Below are positions 8,682 to 16,586 of a stretch of DNA of 64,000 nucleotides, piece by piece. The stretch comes from Alphaproteobacteria bacterium. GTDB lineage: Bacteria; Pseudomonadota; Alphaproteobacteria; Rhodobacterales; Rhodobacteraceae. Positions within the stretch are counted from its first letter, which is position 1; each line of letters starts with the position of its first letter. Made by a program: the position numbers and the translations under genes. The notes under the pieces are model-generated. The model had not been told where the DNA came from. It saw nothing but the letters and a program-made list of their open reading frames with translations, and ran no database searches. The stretch covers positions 62,001 to 126,000 of the forward strand of contig JAUIIJ010000004.1 in NCBI GenBank assembly GCA_030431825.1, given 5' to 3'.

Positions 8682-9503
8682 ATGTCGGCTGATCCGTATG
8701 ACGATCGCGGCAACAAGGACCGGTCGATCACGAACCCGCATGGCATCGGGACGTTGCGCGCCGCGCCGGGCACCGGACACGGCATGGAGACGGCGCGGGC
8801 GTTTCTCATCGGGGACAGCATGACCGGCGGATATGGCAAGGGGCCGGACATCCTGCACGATTGCACCGTTGCCGTGGACAAGGGCGAGATCGCGGTGATC
8901 GTGGGCCCCAACGGGGCGGGAAAATCGACTGCGATGAAAGCGGTGTTCGGCATGCTGGACGTGCGGCAGGGCTCGGTGCGGCTGGATGGCGAGGACATTA
9001 CCGGGCTGACACCGCAGGATCGCGTGGTGAAGGGCATGGGCTTCGTGCCGCAGACCAACAACATTTTCACGTCGATGACCGTGGAAGAGAACCTGGAGAT
9101 GGGCGCGTTTATCCGCACCGATGATTTCTCCGATACCATGACGCAGGTCTATGACCTGTTCCCGATCCTCAAGGAAAAGCGCGCGCAGGCGGCCGGCGAA
9201 CTGTCGGGCGGGCAGCGGCAGCAGGTTGCGGTGGGGCGGGCGCTGATGACACGCCCCAAGGTTCTGATGCTGGACGAACCGACCGCCGGGGTCAGCCCGA
9301 TCGTCATGGACGAGCTGTTCGATCGCATCATCGAGGTGGCCCGGACGGGCATTCCGATCCTGATGGTGGAGCAGAATGCCCGGCAGGCGCTGGAGATCGC
9401 GGACAAGGGTTATGTCCTGGTACAGGGCAGCAACGCCTATTCGGGCACGGGAAAGGATCTGCTTGCGGATCCCGATGTGCGCAAATCTTTCCTGGGGGGC
9501 TGA
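8682..9503 (+). CDS. livF: Branched-chain amino acid-type ABC transporter ATPase (LivF)
   Basis: Second ATPase of the importer, 273 residues. Walker A is VGPNGAGKSTAMK, the signature is LSGGQRQQVAVGRALM, and Walker B is VLMLDEPTAGVSP. The protein carries about 40 extra residues at the N-terminus before the first beta-strand (MSADPYDDRGNKDRSITNP...), longer than the usual LivF of about 235 residues. The start at 8682 has AAGGGGG upstream. It is followed four bases later by livH. Confidence 0.92.
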   Translation: MSADPYDDRGNKDRSITNPHGIGTLRAAPGTGHGMETARAFLIGDSMTGGYGKGPDILHDCTVAVDKGEIAVIVGPNGAGKSTAMKAVFGMLDVRQGSVRLDGEDITGLTPQDRVVKGMGFVPQTNNIFTSMTVEENLEMGAFIRTDDFSDTMTQVYDLFPILKEKRAQAAGELSGGQRQQVAVGRALMTRPKVLMLDEPTAGVSPIVMDELFDRIIEVARTGIPILMVEQNARQALEIADKGYVLVQGSNAYSGTGKDLLADPDVRKSFLGG

Positions 9504-9507
9504 CACG

Positions 9508-10518
9508 ATGGATTTTCTCAATGCCCTTATTGCCCTGGCCAACTATGTTCTGATCCCCGCCATGTCCTATGGCAGCCAGCTTGCGCTCGGCGCCCTGGGT
9601 GTCACGCTGATTTACGGGATCCTGCGGTTTTCCAATTTCGCACATGGCGACACGATGGCGTTCGGGGCCATGGTGACGATCCTTGTGACGTGGTGGCTGC
9701 AGTCGATGGGGATCGGACTGGGACCGATGCCCACCGCGCTGCTTGCCCTGCCCGTCGGCATCCTGTGCTGTGCCCTTATGGTGCTGGCGACGGACAAGCT
9801 GGTGTATCAATTCTATCGCGAGCAGAAGGCCAAGCCGGTGATCCTTGTCATCGTTTCGATGGGCGTGATGTTCGTCATGAACGGGTTGGTGCGGTTCATC
9901 ATCGGGCCGGACGACCAGAATTTCTCGGACGGGACGCGTTTCATCATCTCGGCGCGCGATTTCAAGCAGTTGACCGGGCTTGATGAAGGGCTGGCGCTCC
10001 GGACCAGCCAGGCGATCACCGTGATCACGGCAGTCGTCGTGGTGGCGCTGCTGTTCTGGTTCCTGAACCGCACGCGCACCGGGAAATCCATGCGGGCCTA
10101 TTCCGACAACGAGGATCTGGCGCTGCTGTCGGGGATCAACCCGGAGCGGGTGGTGGTCTATACCTGGTGCATCGTCGCGGCGCTCGCCACGGTGGCGGGC
10201 GTGCTTTACGGGCTCGATAAATCCTTCAAGCCTTTCACCTATTTCCAACTTCTGCTGCCGATCTTTGCCAGCGCCATCGTCGGCGGTCTCGGCAGCCCGC
10301 TCGGCGCCATTGCCGGTGGCTTCATCATTGCCTTTTCCGAGGTCACGATCACCTATGCGTGGAAGAAAATCCTGGTCTACCTGATGCCCGGGCCGCTTGA
10401 GCCGGACGGGCTCGTGCAGCTCATGAGCACGGATTACAAATTCGCGGTATCCTTCGTGATCCTGCTGATTGTTCTGCTGTTCCGACCGACCGGCCTGTTC
10501 AGGGGGAAAGCGCTATGA
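9508..10518 (+). CDS. livH: Branched-chain amino acid-type ABC transporter permease (LivH)
   Basis: Inner-membrane permease of 336 residues with about eight hydrophobic segments. Family motifs include GALGVTLIYGILRFSNFAHG near residue 30 and FASAIVGGLGSPLGAIAGG near residue 255. It forms the translocation channel with LivM. Start four bases after the livF stop; its own stop overlaps the livM start (ATGA), indicating translational coupling. Confidence 0.93.
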   Translation: MDFLNALIALANYVLIPAMSYGSQLALGALGVTLIYGILRFSNFAHGDTMAFGAMVTILVTWWLQSMGIGLGPMPTALLALPVGILCCALMVLATDKLVYQFYREQKAKPVILVIVSMGVMFVMNGLVRFIIGPDDQNFSDGTRFIISARDFKQLTGLDEGLALRTSQAITVITAVVVVALLFWFLNRTRTGKSMRAYSDNEDLALLSGINPERVVVYTWCIVAALATVAGVLYGLDKSFKPFTYFQLLLPIFASAIVGGLGSPLGAIAGGFIIAFSEVTITYAWKKILVYLMPGPLEPDGLVQLMSTDYKFAVSFVILLIVLLFRPTGLFRGKAL

Positions 10519-11816
10519 GCGAGACCGTGAGAAATATCGGGTTGTTTGCGATTGTGGGCGGTTTGATCCTGCTGACCGGTGTCATGCAGAGCTGGAACGC
10601 CGCGCTTCTGATCCTGAACATGGGGCTGATTTCGGCGATCATGGCCATCGGGGTGAACCTGCAATGGGGGTTTGCCGGGCTGTTCAATATCGGCGTCATG
10701 GGGTTCGTGGCGCTTGGCGGGCTGGCCGTCGTACTGGTGTCGATGCCACCGACGCCCGAGGCATGGGCGGCAGGTGGTGCCGGTATCATCGCCGCCCTTG
10801 TTCTGGGCGCGTTGACGGTAACGGCGGCGGTTCTGTTGCTGCGCAAGATGCAGGCCGGAGCCACGCGCAACATTGTCCTGATCGTCCTGCTGGTGGGCGG
10901 ATTTTTCCTCTATCGCGCGATTCTCGACCCGTCGGTGGAAGCGGTGGAAAATGTCGATCCTGCAATTACCGGATACCTGGGCGGGCTCGCATTGCCGGTG
11001 CTTCTGGCCTGGCCGGTCGGCGGATTGCTGGCGGCCGGGGCGGCATGGCTGATCGGGAAAACCGCGCTGGGTCTGCGCTCGGATTACCTGGCGATTGCGA
11101 CGCTCGGCATTGCCGAGATCATCATCGCCGTGCTCAAGAACGAGGACTGGCTGTCGCGCGGGGTCAAGAACGTGGTCGGCATTCCGCGACCGGTGCCCTA
11201 CGAGATCGACCTGCAGAGTGATCCGGCCTTTGTGGAACGCGCAGCCGGATTTGCGCTCGATCCCGTCACCGCATCGACGCTCTATGTCAAGCTCAGCTAT
11301 GCGCTGCTCTTTACCGTTGTCCTGCTGGTTCTGCTCTGGATGGCGCAAAGGGCGCTCAACAGCCCTTGGGGGCGCATGATGCGGGCGATCCGCGACAACG
11401 AGGTCGCGGCGGAAGCCATGGGCAAGGACGTGACGCGCCGGCATCTGCAGATCTTTGTGCTGGGCAGCGCGGTTTGCGGTATCGCCGGGGCGATGATGAC
11501 GACCATGGACGGGCAGTTGACACCCGGCTCCTACCAGCCGCTGCGCTTTACCTTTCTGATCTGGGTGATGGTGATCGTCGGCGGCTCGGGCAACAATTTC
11601 GGGGCGGTGCTCGGGGGGATGCTGATCTGGTTCCTCTGGGTTCAGGTCGAGCCGATCGGTGTTTTCCTGCTGGACGTCCTGACATCGGGCATGTCGGACG
11701 GGCCGCTGAAGTCGCATCTGCTGGACAGTGCGGCACATATGCGCCTGTTGACGATGGGGTTGGTCCTGATCCTCGTGCTGCGGTTCAGTCCCCGCGGGCT
11801 GATCCCGGAGAAATAG
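10515..11816 (+). CDS. livM: Branched-chain amino acid-type ABC transporter permease (LivM)
   Basis: A 433-residue inner-membrane permease. Motifs typical of LivM are AIGVNLQWGFAGLFNIG near residue 45, RSDYLAIATLGIAEIII near residue 193, and GRMMRAIRDNEVAAEAMGK in the cytoplasmic loop that contacts the ATPases. It is longer than the usual 320-420 residues because of an extra hydrophobic region around residues 85-160. It overlaps livH by four bases. No clear terminator follows; the next gene is 129 bases away. Confidence 0.92.
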   Translation: MSETVRNIGLFAIVGGLILLTGVMQSWNAALLILNMGLISAIMAIGVNLQWGFAGLFNIGVMGFVALGGLAVVLVSMPPTPEAWAAGGAGIIAALVLGALTVTAAVLLLRKMQAGATRNIVLIVLLVGGFFLYRAILDPSVEAVENVDPAITGYLGGLALPVLLAWPVGGLLAAGAAWLIGKTALGLRSDYLAIATLGIAEIIIAVLKNEDWLSRGVKNVVGIPRPVPYEIDLQSDPAFVERAAGFALDPVTASTLYVKLSYALLFTVVLLVLLWMAQRALNSPWGRMMRAIRDNEVAAEAMGKDVTRRHLQIFVLGSAVCGIAGAMMTTMDGQLTPGSYQPLRFTFLIWVMVIVGGSGNNFGAVLGGMLIWFLWVQVEPIGVFLLDVLTSGMSDGPLKSHLLDSAAHMRLLTMGLVLILVLRFSPRGLIPEK

Positions 11817-11945
11817 CGAACGGAATGTGCAGCCTTAACATTTTGTAGATCGAACCGCGACAAATTCCCCGTGTCCGCTTGCGTCCTTTCATGTTAGCAA
11901 CGGACACGAAACGCCGTTTTGTTCTGAATGAGTATGGAGATACGT

Positions 11946-12194
11946 ATGAAAACGCCCTTTTTGCCCGCCGCGCTGGTTTTGTCGGGAGTGGCCATTTCCG
12001 GCTGTGTTCCCTCGCCGACCAGCTACGAAACAACACCGGTTCAGGTCGAAACGGCCAAGGGTGTCGTCACATGCCAACTCTATACACGCGAGCGTGTGGT
12101 CTGGGATCGGGCCATCAACAGGCCGAACTCGATGTCCGTCGAGGAAGGTGACGCGGTATGCCGTGCCGAGGGCGAGCGTCGCAAGAACGGCTGA
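11946..12194 (+). CDS. Small lipoprotein of unknown function
   Basis: Protein of 82 residues with a lipoprotein signal: MKTPFLPAALVLSGVAISGC, where ISGC is the lipobox. The mature part of about 62 residues contains a pair of further cysteines (GVVTCQLY and GDAVCRAE) that could form a disulphide, and ends EGERRKNG. The start at 11946 has GGAG seven bases upstream; an in-frame ATG six codons earlier has a poorer SD. I do not recognise the family. An inverted repeat CGTGTCCG/CGGACACG lies 60 bases upstream. Confidence 0.7.
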   Translation: MKTPFLPAALVLSGVAISGCVPSPTSYETTPVQVETAKGVVTCQLYTRERVVWDRAINRPNSMSVEEGDAVCRAEGERRKNG

Positions 12195-12296
12195 ACAAGG
12201 GCGCGCGCACCCAGCGTTTCGCGCCGTTTCGATCCCCCCGGTACGAAACCCTGATTTCAGGCAGTGCCGGGTGATACCGCTATGCGCGAGGGGCGA

Positions 12297-13841
12297 TCAG
12301 CGCCCCTTGAAAAGCCCGCCAAGTATGCCGCGGACGATGCGACGCCCGGTCGTGCCCGACAGTTCCTTCATGACATTGCGCGTCAGCGCCTCGGCAAATC
12401 CGCCGCCGCTCTGCGCGGTTTTTCGCGAGGTTGACCGGCTGACACGACTGCCGGAGTACCGGCGGCCGGCGTTGAATTCCTGAAACATCGGTTCCATCTT
12501 GTCGGCCTTTTCCTCGGAAATCGCCGCTTCCTTCGCCGCCTGTTCGGCCCGTTTCGCCAGTATTTCATAGGCCGATGTGCGGTCCAGCGGCGCGTCATAC
12601 TTGCCCGCCATGTCCGAATCCGCCAGATGCGCCCTGCGCTCCTCGGCGGTGATCGGGCCGAGTTGCGACGATGGCGGGCGGATCAGGGTGCGTTCCACGA
12701 TACCCGGCACCCCCTTGTCGAGCAGCATCGAGGTCACCGCCTCGCCCACACCGACTTCCCTGATGGCATCCTCGGTCGAAAAGCGCGGGTTCTCGCGATA
12801 GGTTTCCGCCGCAAGCCTGAGATTCTTGCGATCCTTTGCCGTGAACGCTCGCAGCGCATGCTGAACCCGGTTGCCCAGTTGCCCGAGAATATCTTCGGGC
12901 ACGTCGGCGGGGTTCTGGGTGATGAAATAGACCCCGACCCCCTTGGATCGGATCAGGCGCGCCACCTGTTCCACCTTGTCCACCAGCGCCTTGGGCGCAT
13001 CGTCAAACAGTAGATGCGCCTCGTCAAAGAAAAACACGAGCCTGGGCTTGTCCGGATCGCCAACTTCCGGGAGTTCCTCGAACAGTTCGCTGAGCAGCCA
13101 TAACAGGAATGTTGCATAGAGCCCCGGCGACCCCATCAGCTTATCGGCGGCAAGGATATTGACACGTCCCCGTCCATCCGCATCCGTTCGCATCAGGTCG
13201 GCCAGTTCCAGCGCCGGTTCACCGAAGAGTTGCGTGCCGCCCTGGTTTTCCAGCACGAGCAGCCGTCGTTGAATCGCTCCGATCGACGCGGTGGATACAT
13301 TCCCGTAGCGCAGGGACAGCGTATCGCGGTTCTCTCCGATCCAGACCAGCAGGGATTGCAGGTCCTTGAGATCAAGCAGCGGCAGCCCCTCTTCGTCGGA
13401 CAATCTGAACGCGATGTTGAGAATGCCTTCCTGCGCTTCGGTCAGTTCGAGCAGACGGGCCAGCAACAGCGGCCCCATCTCGGCCACCGTGGTGCGAACC
13501 GGGTGTCCCTGCTCACCGAACAGATCCCAGAAGGTCACCGGGTAGGCACGGTATCCAAAGTCGGTAAAGCCGATCTTTGCGGCCCTGGCCGTAAAGGCGT
13601 CATGCAGTTTGTGATCGACCCGCCCGGACCTGGCCAGACCGGACAGATCGCCTTTGACGTCAGAGAGGAAAACCGGCACGCCCGCGTCGCTGAAGCCTTC
13701 TGCCATGATCTGCAATGTGACGGATTTGCCGGTCCCTGTGGCGCCCGCAACCAGCCCATGCCGATTGGCGTATTTCAGCCTCAGGCCCTGCGGGTTTGCG
13801 TAATCCTCGCCTCCGCCACCGATAAAAACCTTGTCATCCAT
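12297..13841 (-). CDS. HerA-like ATPase, DUF853/YjgR family
   Basis: A 514-residue cytoplasmic P-loop ATPase. It starts MDDKVFIGGGGEDYANPQG, with Walker A AGATGTGKSVTLQ at about residue 33 and Walker B PRLVFFFDEAHLLFDD at about residue 265, and has the conserved stretch YFITQNPADVPEDILGQLGNRVQHALRAFT. These match the YjgR/DUF853 family related to the HerA DNA translocase. The C-terminus is Arg/Ser/Gly-rich. The cellular role of the family is poorly known. It stands alone, with the gene-free region that holds the small-RNA candidate upstream. Confidence 0.88.
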   Translation of the reverse strand: MDDKVFIGGGGEDYANPQGLRLKYANRHGLVAGATGTGKSVTLQIMAEGFSDAGVPVFLSDVKGDLSGLARSGRVDHKLHDAFTARAAKIGFTDFGYRAYPVTFWDLFGEQGHPVRTTVAEMGPLLLARLLELTEAQEGILNIAFRLSDEEGLPLLDLKDLQSLLVWIGENRDTLSLRYGNVSTASIGAIQRRLLVLENQGGTQLFGEPALELADLMRTDADGRGRVNILAADKLMGSPGLYATFLLWLLSELFEELPEVGDPDKPRLVFFFDEAHLLFDDAPKALVDKVEQVARLIRSKGVGVYFITQNPADVPEDILGQLGNRVQHALRAFTAKDRKNLRLAAETYRENPRFSTEDAIREVGVGEAVTSMLLDKGVPGIVERTLIRPPSSQLGPITAEERRAHLADSDMAGKYDAPLDRTSAYEILAKRAEQAAKEAAISEEKADKMEPMFQEFNAGRRYSGSRVSRSTSRKTAQSGGGFAEALTRNVMKELSGTTGRRIVRGILGGLFKGR

Positions 13842-13970
13842 TGTGATGCGTACCCTGATCCTGTCCTGCCTGTCGCACCGACCATACTAACTTAACCTTT
13901 GCCTGCCATAGTTAATTCGCTCGCCAATTCGGGTCGGTTGACCCGGCGGGCACTTCCTCCCTGTCAGACT

Positions 13971-13998
13971 GGCCGTGCCTTCGGGTACGGCCCTTTTT
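13971..13998 (+). terminator. Rho-independent terminator with UUCG loop
   Basis: Stem GGCCGTGCC (13971-13979) and GGTACGGCC (13984-13992), one G-U pair, closed by the very stable TTCG tetraloop and followed by CTTTTT. It is a strong plus-strand terminator but no plus-strand gene ends here: the nearest upstream gene is on the other strand. It may end a short RNA starting around 13900. Confidence 0.75.
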
Positions 13999-14091
13999 CA
14001 CCAAGAAACCGATTCGCGGCAGATTTCCTGTCAAAACGCTCCGATTTCGCGCCTTTTTCTTGTCATAACCGCCTTTTTATCGGCATAGCTG

Positions 14092-14120
14092 TTGACCACT
14101 GGTCAGCCCTCTCGTAACGT
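14092..14120 (+). promoter_or_regulatory. Promoter candidate overlapped by palindrome TGACCA-C-TGGTCA
   Basis: TTGACC (14092-14097) and TAACGT (14115-14120) are separated by 17 bases, a sigma-70-like arrangement. A perfect palindrome TGACCACTGGTCA (14093-14105) covers the -35 element, which is where a repressor would bind. It is the likely start of the small RNA below. Confidence 0.45.
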
Positions 14121-14126
14121 TCGGCA

Positions 14127-14194
14127 ATAACTAAGTCGGCCAGTCCGACGGGGAGACAACCTATACCTAAAGGGGGCTTGACGGCCCCCTTTTA
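14127..14194 (+). ncRNA. Small RNA candidate of about 68 nt
   Basis: Starting about seven bases after the promoter candidate, the sequence folds into a 5' hairpin (GTCGG 14135-14139, loop CCAGT, CCGAC 14145-14149), a single-stranded linker with GGGGAGACAACC, and a terminator (AAAGGGGGC 14169-14177, loop TTGACG, GCCCCCTTT 14184-14192). Promoter, hairpins and terminator are laid out as in a trans-acting small RNA. I do not recognise the family. The alternative is an attenuator in the leader of the IalB gene 195 bases further on. Confidence 0.45.
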
Positions 14195-14389
14195 CTTTGC
14201 TCCGAAGCGTCACGAATTTTCCCGTTTCACGCGCGCAAACCGGACTCTCCCGTGCTCCGTTTTTGCAATATCGGCCTGACACCGCCCGAACGTCATGATA
14301 AAGCGTCGGCAATTGCAGATTGTGCGTCATGGATTCGCCGCTGCCGTGCAGTTTGCTTTGAGCAACCATAAACAAAACGAGACAGGCAC

Positions 14390-15013
14390 ATGTTGAAACA
14401 GCTTTCTCCGCTTGCCGCGCTGGCCCTGGTCGCGATGACCGTCCCGGCCCTTGCGCAACAGGCAGACACCCCCACGACAACCGAGGAACCCGCTGCAACA
14501 GAAGACACCGCAACCGCGCCGGAGCTGGATCTGGGCGAACCGGTTTCGGATGGTCCCAAGCTCGGCGAGCGTTATTCCAAGGAAAAGATCGGCGACTGGG
14601 ATCTTGCTTGCATCCGCACCGAAGCGGAAAACGATCCCTGCTCCCTGCTTCAGATCATGCGCGATGACTCGGGCAACCCGGTCGCTGAAATGTCGCTGTT
14701 CCGCATCGAAAACGGTGGGCAGGCCGCCGCCGGCGCAACCATCCTCGTCCCGCTGGAAACGCTGTTGCCGGCGCAGCTTACCATTGCCGTCGATGACGCA
14801 CCGGGCAAGCGCTATAACTACACCTATTGCAGCCCCATCGGCTGTGCCGCGCAGATCGGACTGACGCAGGAAGATATCGATGCGTTCAAGAAGGGCGGCA
14901 AGGCGACAGTAACCCTCGTTCCCGCCCCTGCCCCCGATCAGGTCGTGTCGCTGACCCTGTCACTTTCGGGCTTTACCGCCGGCTACGACGCGGTCGACGT
15001 CGTCAAGCAATAG
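14390..15013 (+). CDS. Invasion-associated locus B (IalB) family protein
   Basis: Exported 207-residue protein: signal peptide MLKQLSPLAALALVAMTVPALAQ (written as its first 19 residues MLKQLSPLAALALVAMTVP), a Thr/Glu/Ala-rich low-complexity spacer to about residue 50, then the IalB domain with IGDWDLACIRTEAENDPCSL, ILVPLETLLPAQLTIAVDD and NYTYCSPIGCAAQIGLT. Paired cysteines in the domain are conserved in the family and probably form disulphides. Alphaproteobacterial IalB proteins are envelope proteins; the molecular function in free-living species is unknown. A strong terminator follows. Confidence 0.88.
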   Translation: MLKQLSPLAALALVAMTVPALAQQADTPTTTEEPAATEDTATAPELDLGEPVSDGPKLGERYSKEKIGDWDLACIRTEAENDPCSLLQIMRDDSGNPVAEMSLFRIENGGQAAAGATILVPLETLLPAQLTIAVDDAPGKRYNYTYCSPIGCAAQIGLTQEDIDAFKKGGKATVTLVPAPAPDQVVSLTLSLSGFTAGYDAVDVVKQ

Positions 15014-15037
15014 GTCGCAAGCACCATTGTCACGATG

Positions 15038-15068
15038 AACGCCGGGCCGTTTGGTCCGGCGTTTTTTT
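15038..15068 (+). terminator. Rho-independent terminator after IalB gene
   Basis: Stem AACGCCGG (15038-15045) and CCGGCGTT (15056-15063) followed by a run of T. It sits directly against the stop codon of the convergent ketoacyl-ACP synthase gene. Confidence 0.85.
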
Positions 15069-15069
15069 G

Positions 15070-16278
15070 TCAGACCTTGCGCAGGACGAGGACCGCATTC
15101 ATGCCGCCGAACGCAAAGGCGTTGGACACTGCGACCTCGACTCGGGCATTGCGCGCGATATTGGGAACCACGTCGAGCGCACATTCCGGATCCGCCTCTT
15201 CATAGCCGATGGTGGGTGCAATAACACCGTCGCGCAACGCCATGATACAAGACAACAATTCCACTGCGCCGGTCCCGCCGATCAGGTGTCCGTGCATGGA
15301 TTTGGTCGAGCTTATCATCAGGTTGTCGGCATGCGGCCCGAACACATCCGCAACCGCGGCGCATTCGGTCTTGTCATTGGCGGCAGTGCCGGTGCCGTGG
15401 GCGTTGATATAGCCCACTTCCGACGGCGCCACCCGCGCATCGGCCAGTGCACCGGCCATCGCCCGGGCCGCACCCTGTTTCGACGGCATCACGATGTCCG
15501 AGGCGTCCGACGACATCGCGAATCCGGCGACCTCGGCCAGGATATCGGCACCGCGGGAGCGTGCATGCTCATATTCTTCGAAAACGAAAATCCCGGCCCC
15601 TTCACCCTGAACCATACCGTTGCGACCAAGGCTGAACGGGCGGCAGGCATCGCGGGACATCACGCGCAACCCTTCCCACGCCTTGACGCCGCCAAAACAC
15701 AGCATCGATTCCGAACCGCCGGTGATCATCGCGGGCGCCATGCCGCTGCGCACCATTGCAAAGGCCTGGGCCATGGCATGGTTCGAACTGGCGCAGGCGG
15801 TCGACACGGTAAAGGACGGCCCCTTGAGATTGTACTCCATGCTGACATGGCTGGCGGCCGCATTGTTCATCAGCTTGGGCACGACAAAGGGATGAACCCG
15901 GTTCTTGCCGTCCTCATAGACGCTGCGGTAATTGTCATCCCAGGTCGAGACACCGCCGCCCGCGGTGCCCAGAACCACGCCCGAGCGTGCCGAGAGATCA
16001 CCGTGAAATTCAAGGCCCGATTGGGTGATCGCTTCCTTTGCGGCAGTCAGCGTGAACTGTGTAAAACGATCATAGAGCGAAAGTTGCTGGCGATTGAACC
16101 GGCCTTCGGCCTCGAAGCCGCGCACCTGCCCGCCGATCCGGATCGAAAGCCTCTCGACGTCCCTGAACTCCAGCTCGCCGATCCCGCACCGCCCTTCGCG
16201 CATCGCGGCAAGTGTTTCGGGAACCGAATGTCCGAGCGCATTGATCGTACCGGCGCCGGTGATGACGACCCTGTGCAT
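15070..16278 (-). CDS. Beta-ketoacyl-ACP synthase (FabF/NodE-like)
   Basis: Condensing enzyme of 402 residues that elongates acyl chains carried on ACP. The catalytic triad is intact: Cys162 in TVSTACASSNHA, His294 in INAHGTGTAAND and His331 in SMHGHLIGGTGA. The sequence is closer to the KAS II/NodE type than to KAS III. The ATG at 16278 (MHRVVITGAGTINALG) is preferred; a TTG two codons earlier is possible. It lies 17 bases downstream of an ACP gene and in the same operon as an LpxD paralogue, so its product is more likely a special envelope acyl chain than bulk fatty acid. Confidence 0.92.
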   Translation of the reverse strand: MHRVVITGAGTINALGHSVPETLAAMREGRCGIGELEFRDVERLSIRIGGQVRGFEAEGRFNRQQLSLYDRFTQFTLTAAKEAITQSGLEFHGDLSARSGVVLGTAGGGVSTWDDNYRSVYEDGKNRVHPFVVPKLMNNAAASHVSMEYNLKGPSFTVSTACASSNHAMAQAFAMVRSGMAPAMITGGSESMLCFGGVKAWEGLRVMSRDACRPFSLGRNGMVQGEGAGIFVFEEYEHARSRGADILAEVAGFAMSSDASDIVMPSKQGAARAMAGALADARVAPSEVGYINAHGTGTAANDKTECAAVADVFGPHADNLMISSTKSMHGHLIGGTGAVELLSCIMALRDGVIAPTIGYEEADPECALDVVPNIARNARVEVAVSNAFAFGGMNAVLVLRKV

Positions 16279-16295
16279 TGTCAAGCCGCCCCGCC

Positions 16296-16553
16296 CTAGA
16301 CTTTTTCCGCGACGAGCTTTTCAATCCCGGCGACGATGGCGGCGACGTTTGAAATGTCAAAGTCGCTCTGGGTCGGCTCGTTTGCGTTGAAGGGAATGGA
16401 AATGTCGAACTCCTCCTCGATGGCAAAGATGCTCTCTACCAGACCGAGGCTGTCGATGCCGAGGCTCTCCAGGGTACTGTCCATCGTCACGTCCGACGGA
16501 TCGAGAACGGCCTGTTCCGCGATGATCGCTATGACCTTTTCACTGATGCTCAT
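16296..16553 (-). CDS. Dedicated acyl carrier protein
   Basis: An 85-residue acidic helical protein with the phosphopantetheine attachment site Ser35 in LESLGIDSLGLVES. It carries the growing acyl chain for the adjacent ketoacyl synthase and probably donates it to the LpxD-like acyltransferase. It differs from the housekeeping AcpP of alphaproteobacteria (which has GADSLDTVEL), resembling NodF/AcpXL-type special ACPs. The ATG at 16553 is chosen over the GTG directly before it. Confidence 0.9.
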   Translation of the reverse strand: MSISEKVIAIIAEQAVLDPSDVTMDSTLESLGIDSLGLVESIFAIEEEFDISIPFNANEPTQSDFDISNVAAIVAGIEKLVAEKV

Positions 16554-16586
16554 CACTGGTTCCCACGCTATGCTTGCCGAGTTGCT

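Larger units (their letters stand above)
13842..14389. other. 548-base gene-free region with two terminators and a small-RNA candidate
   Basis: No convincing protein gene is seen on either strand. The region contains a UUCG-loop terminator (13971-13998) with no gene reading into it on the plus strand, then a promoter-like sequence with an overlapping palindrome (14092-14120) and a short transcript candidate ending in a second terminator (14127-14194). The last 190 bases are the leader of the IalB gene. Confidence 0.7.

Noticed and set aside
13885-13915. CtrA box between two TTAA sequences
   Set aside because: The half sites are 16 bases apart rather than seven.
14827-16299. Plus-strand frame of 490 codons
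   Set aside because: Antisense to the ketoacyl-ACP synthase, whose catalytic residues are all visible.
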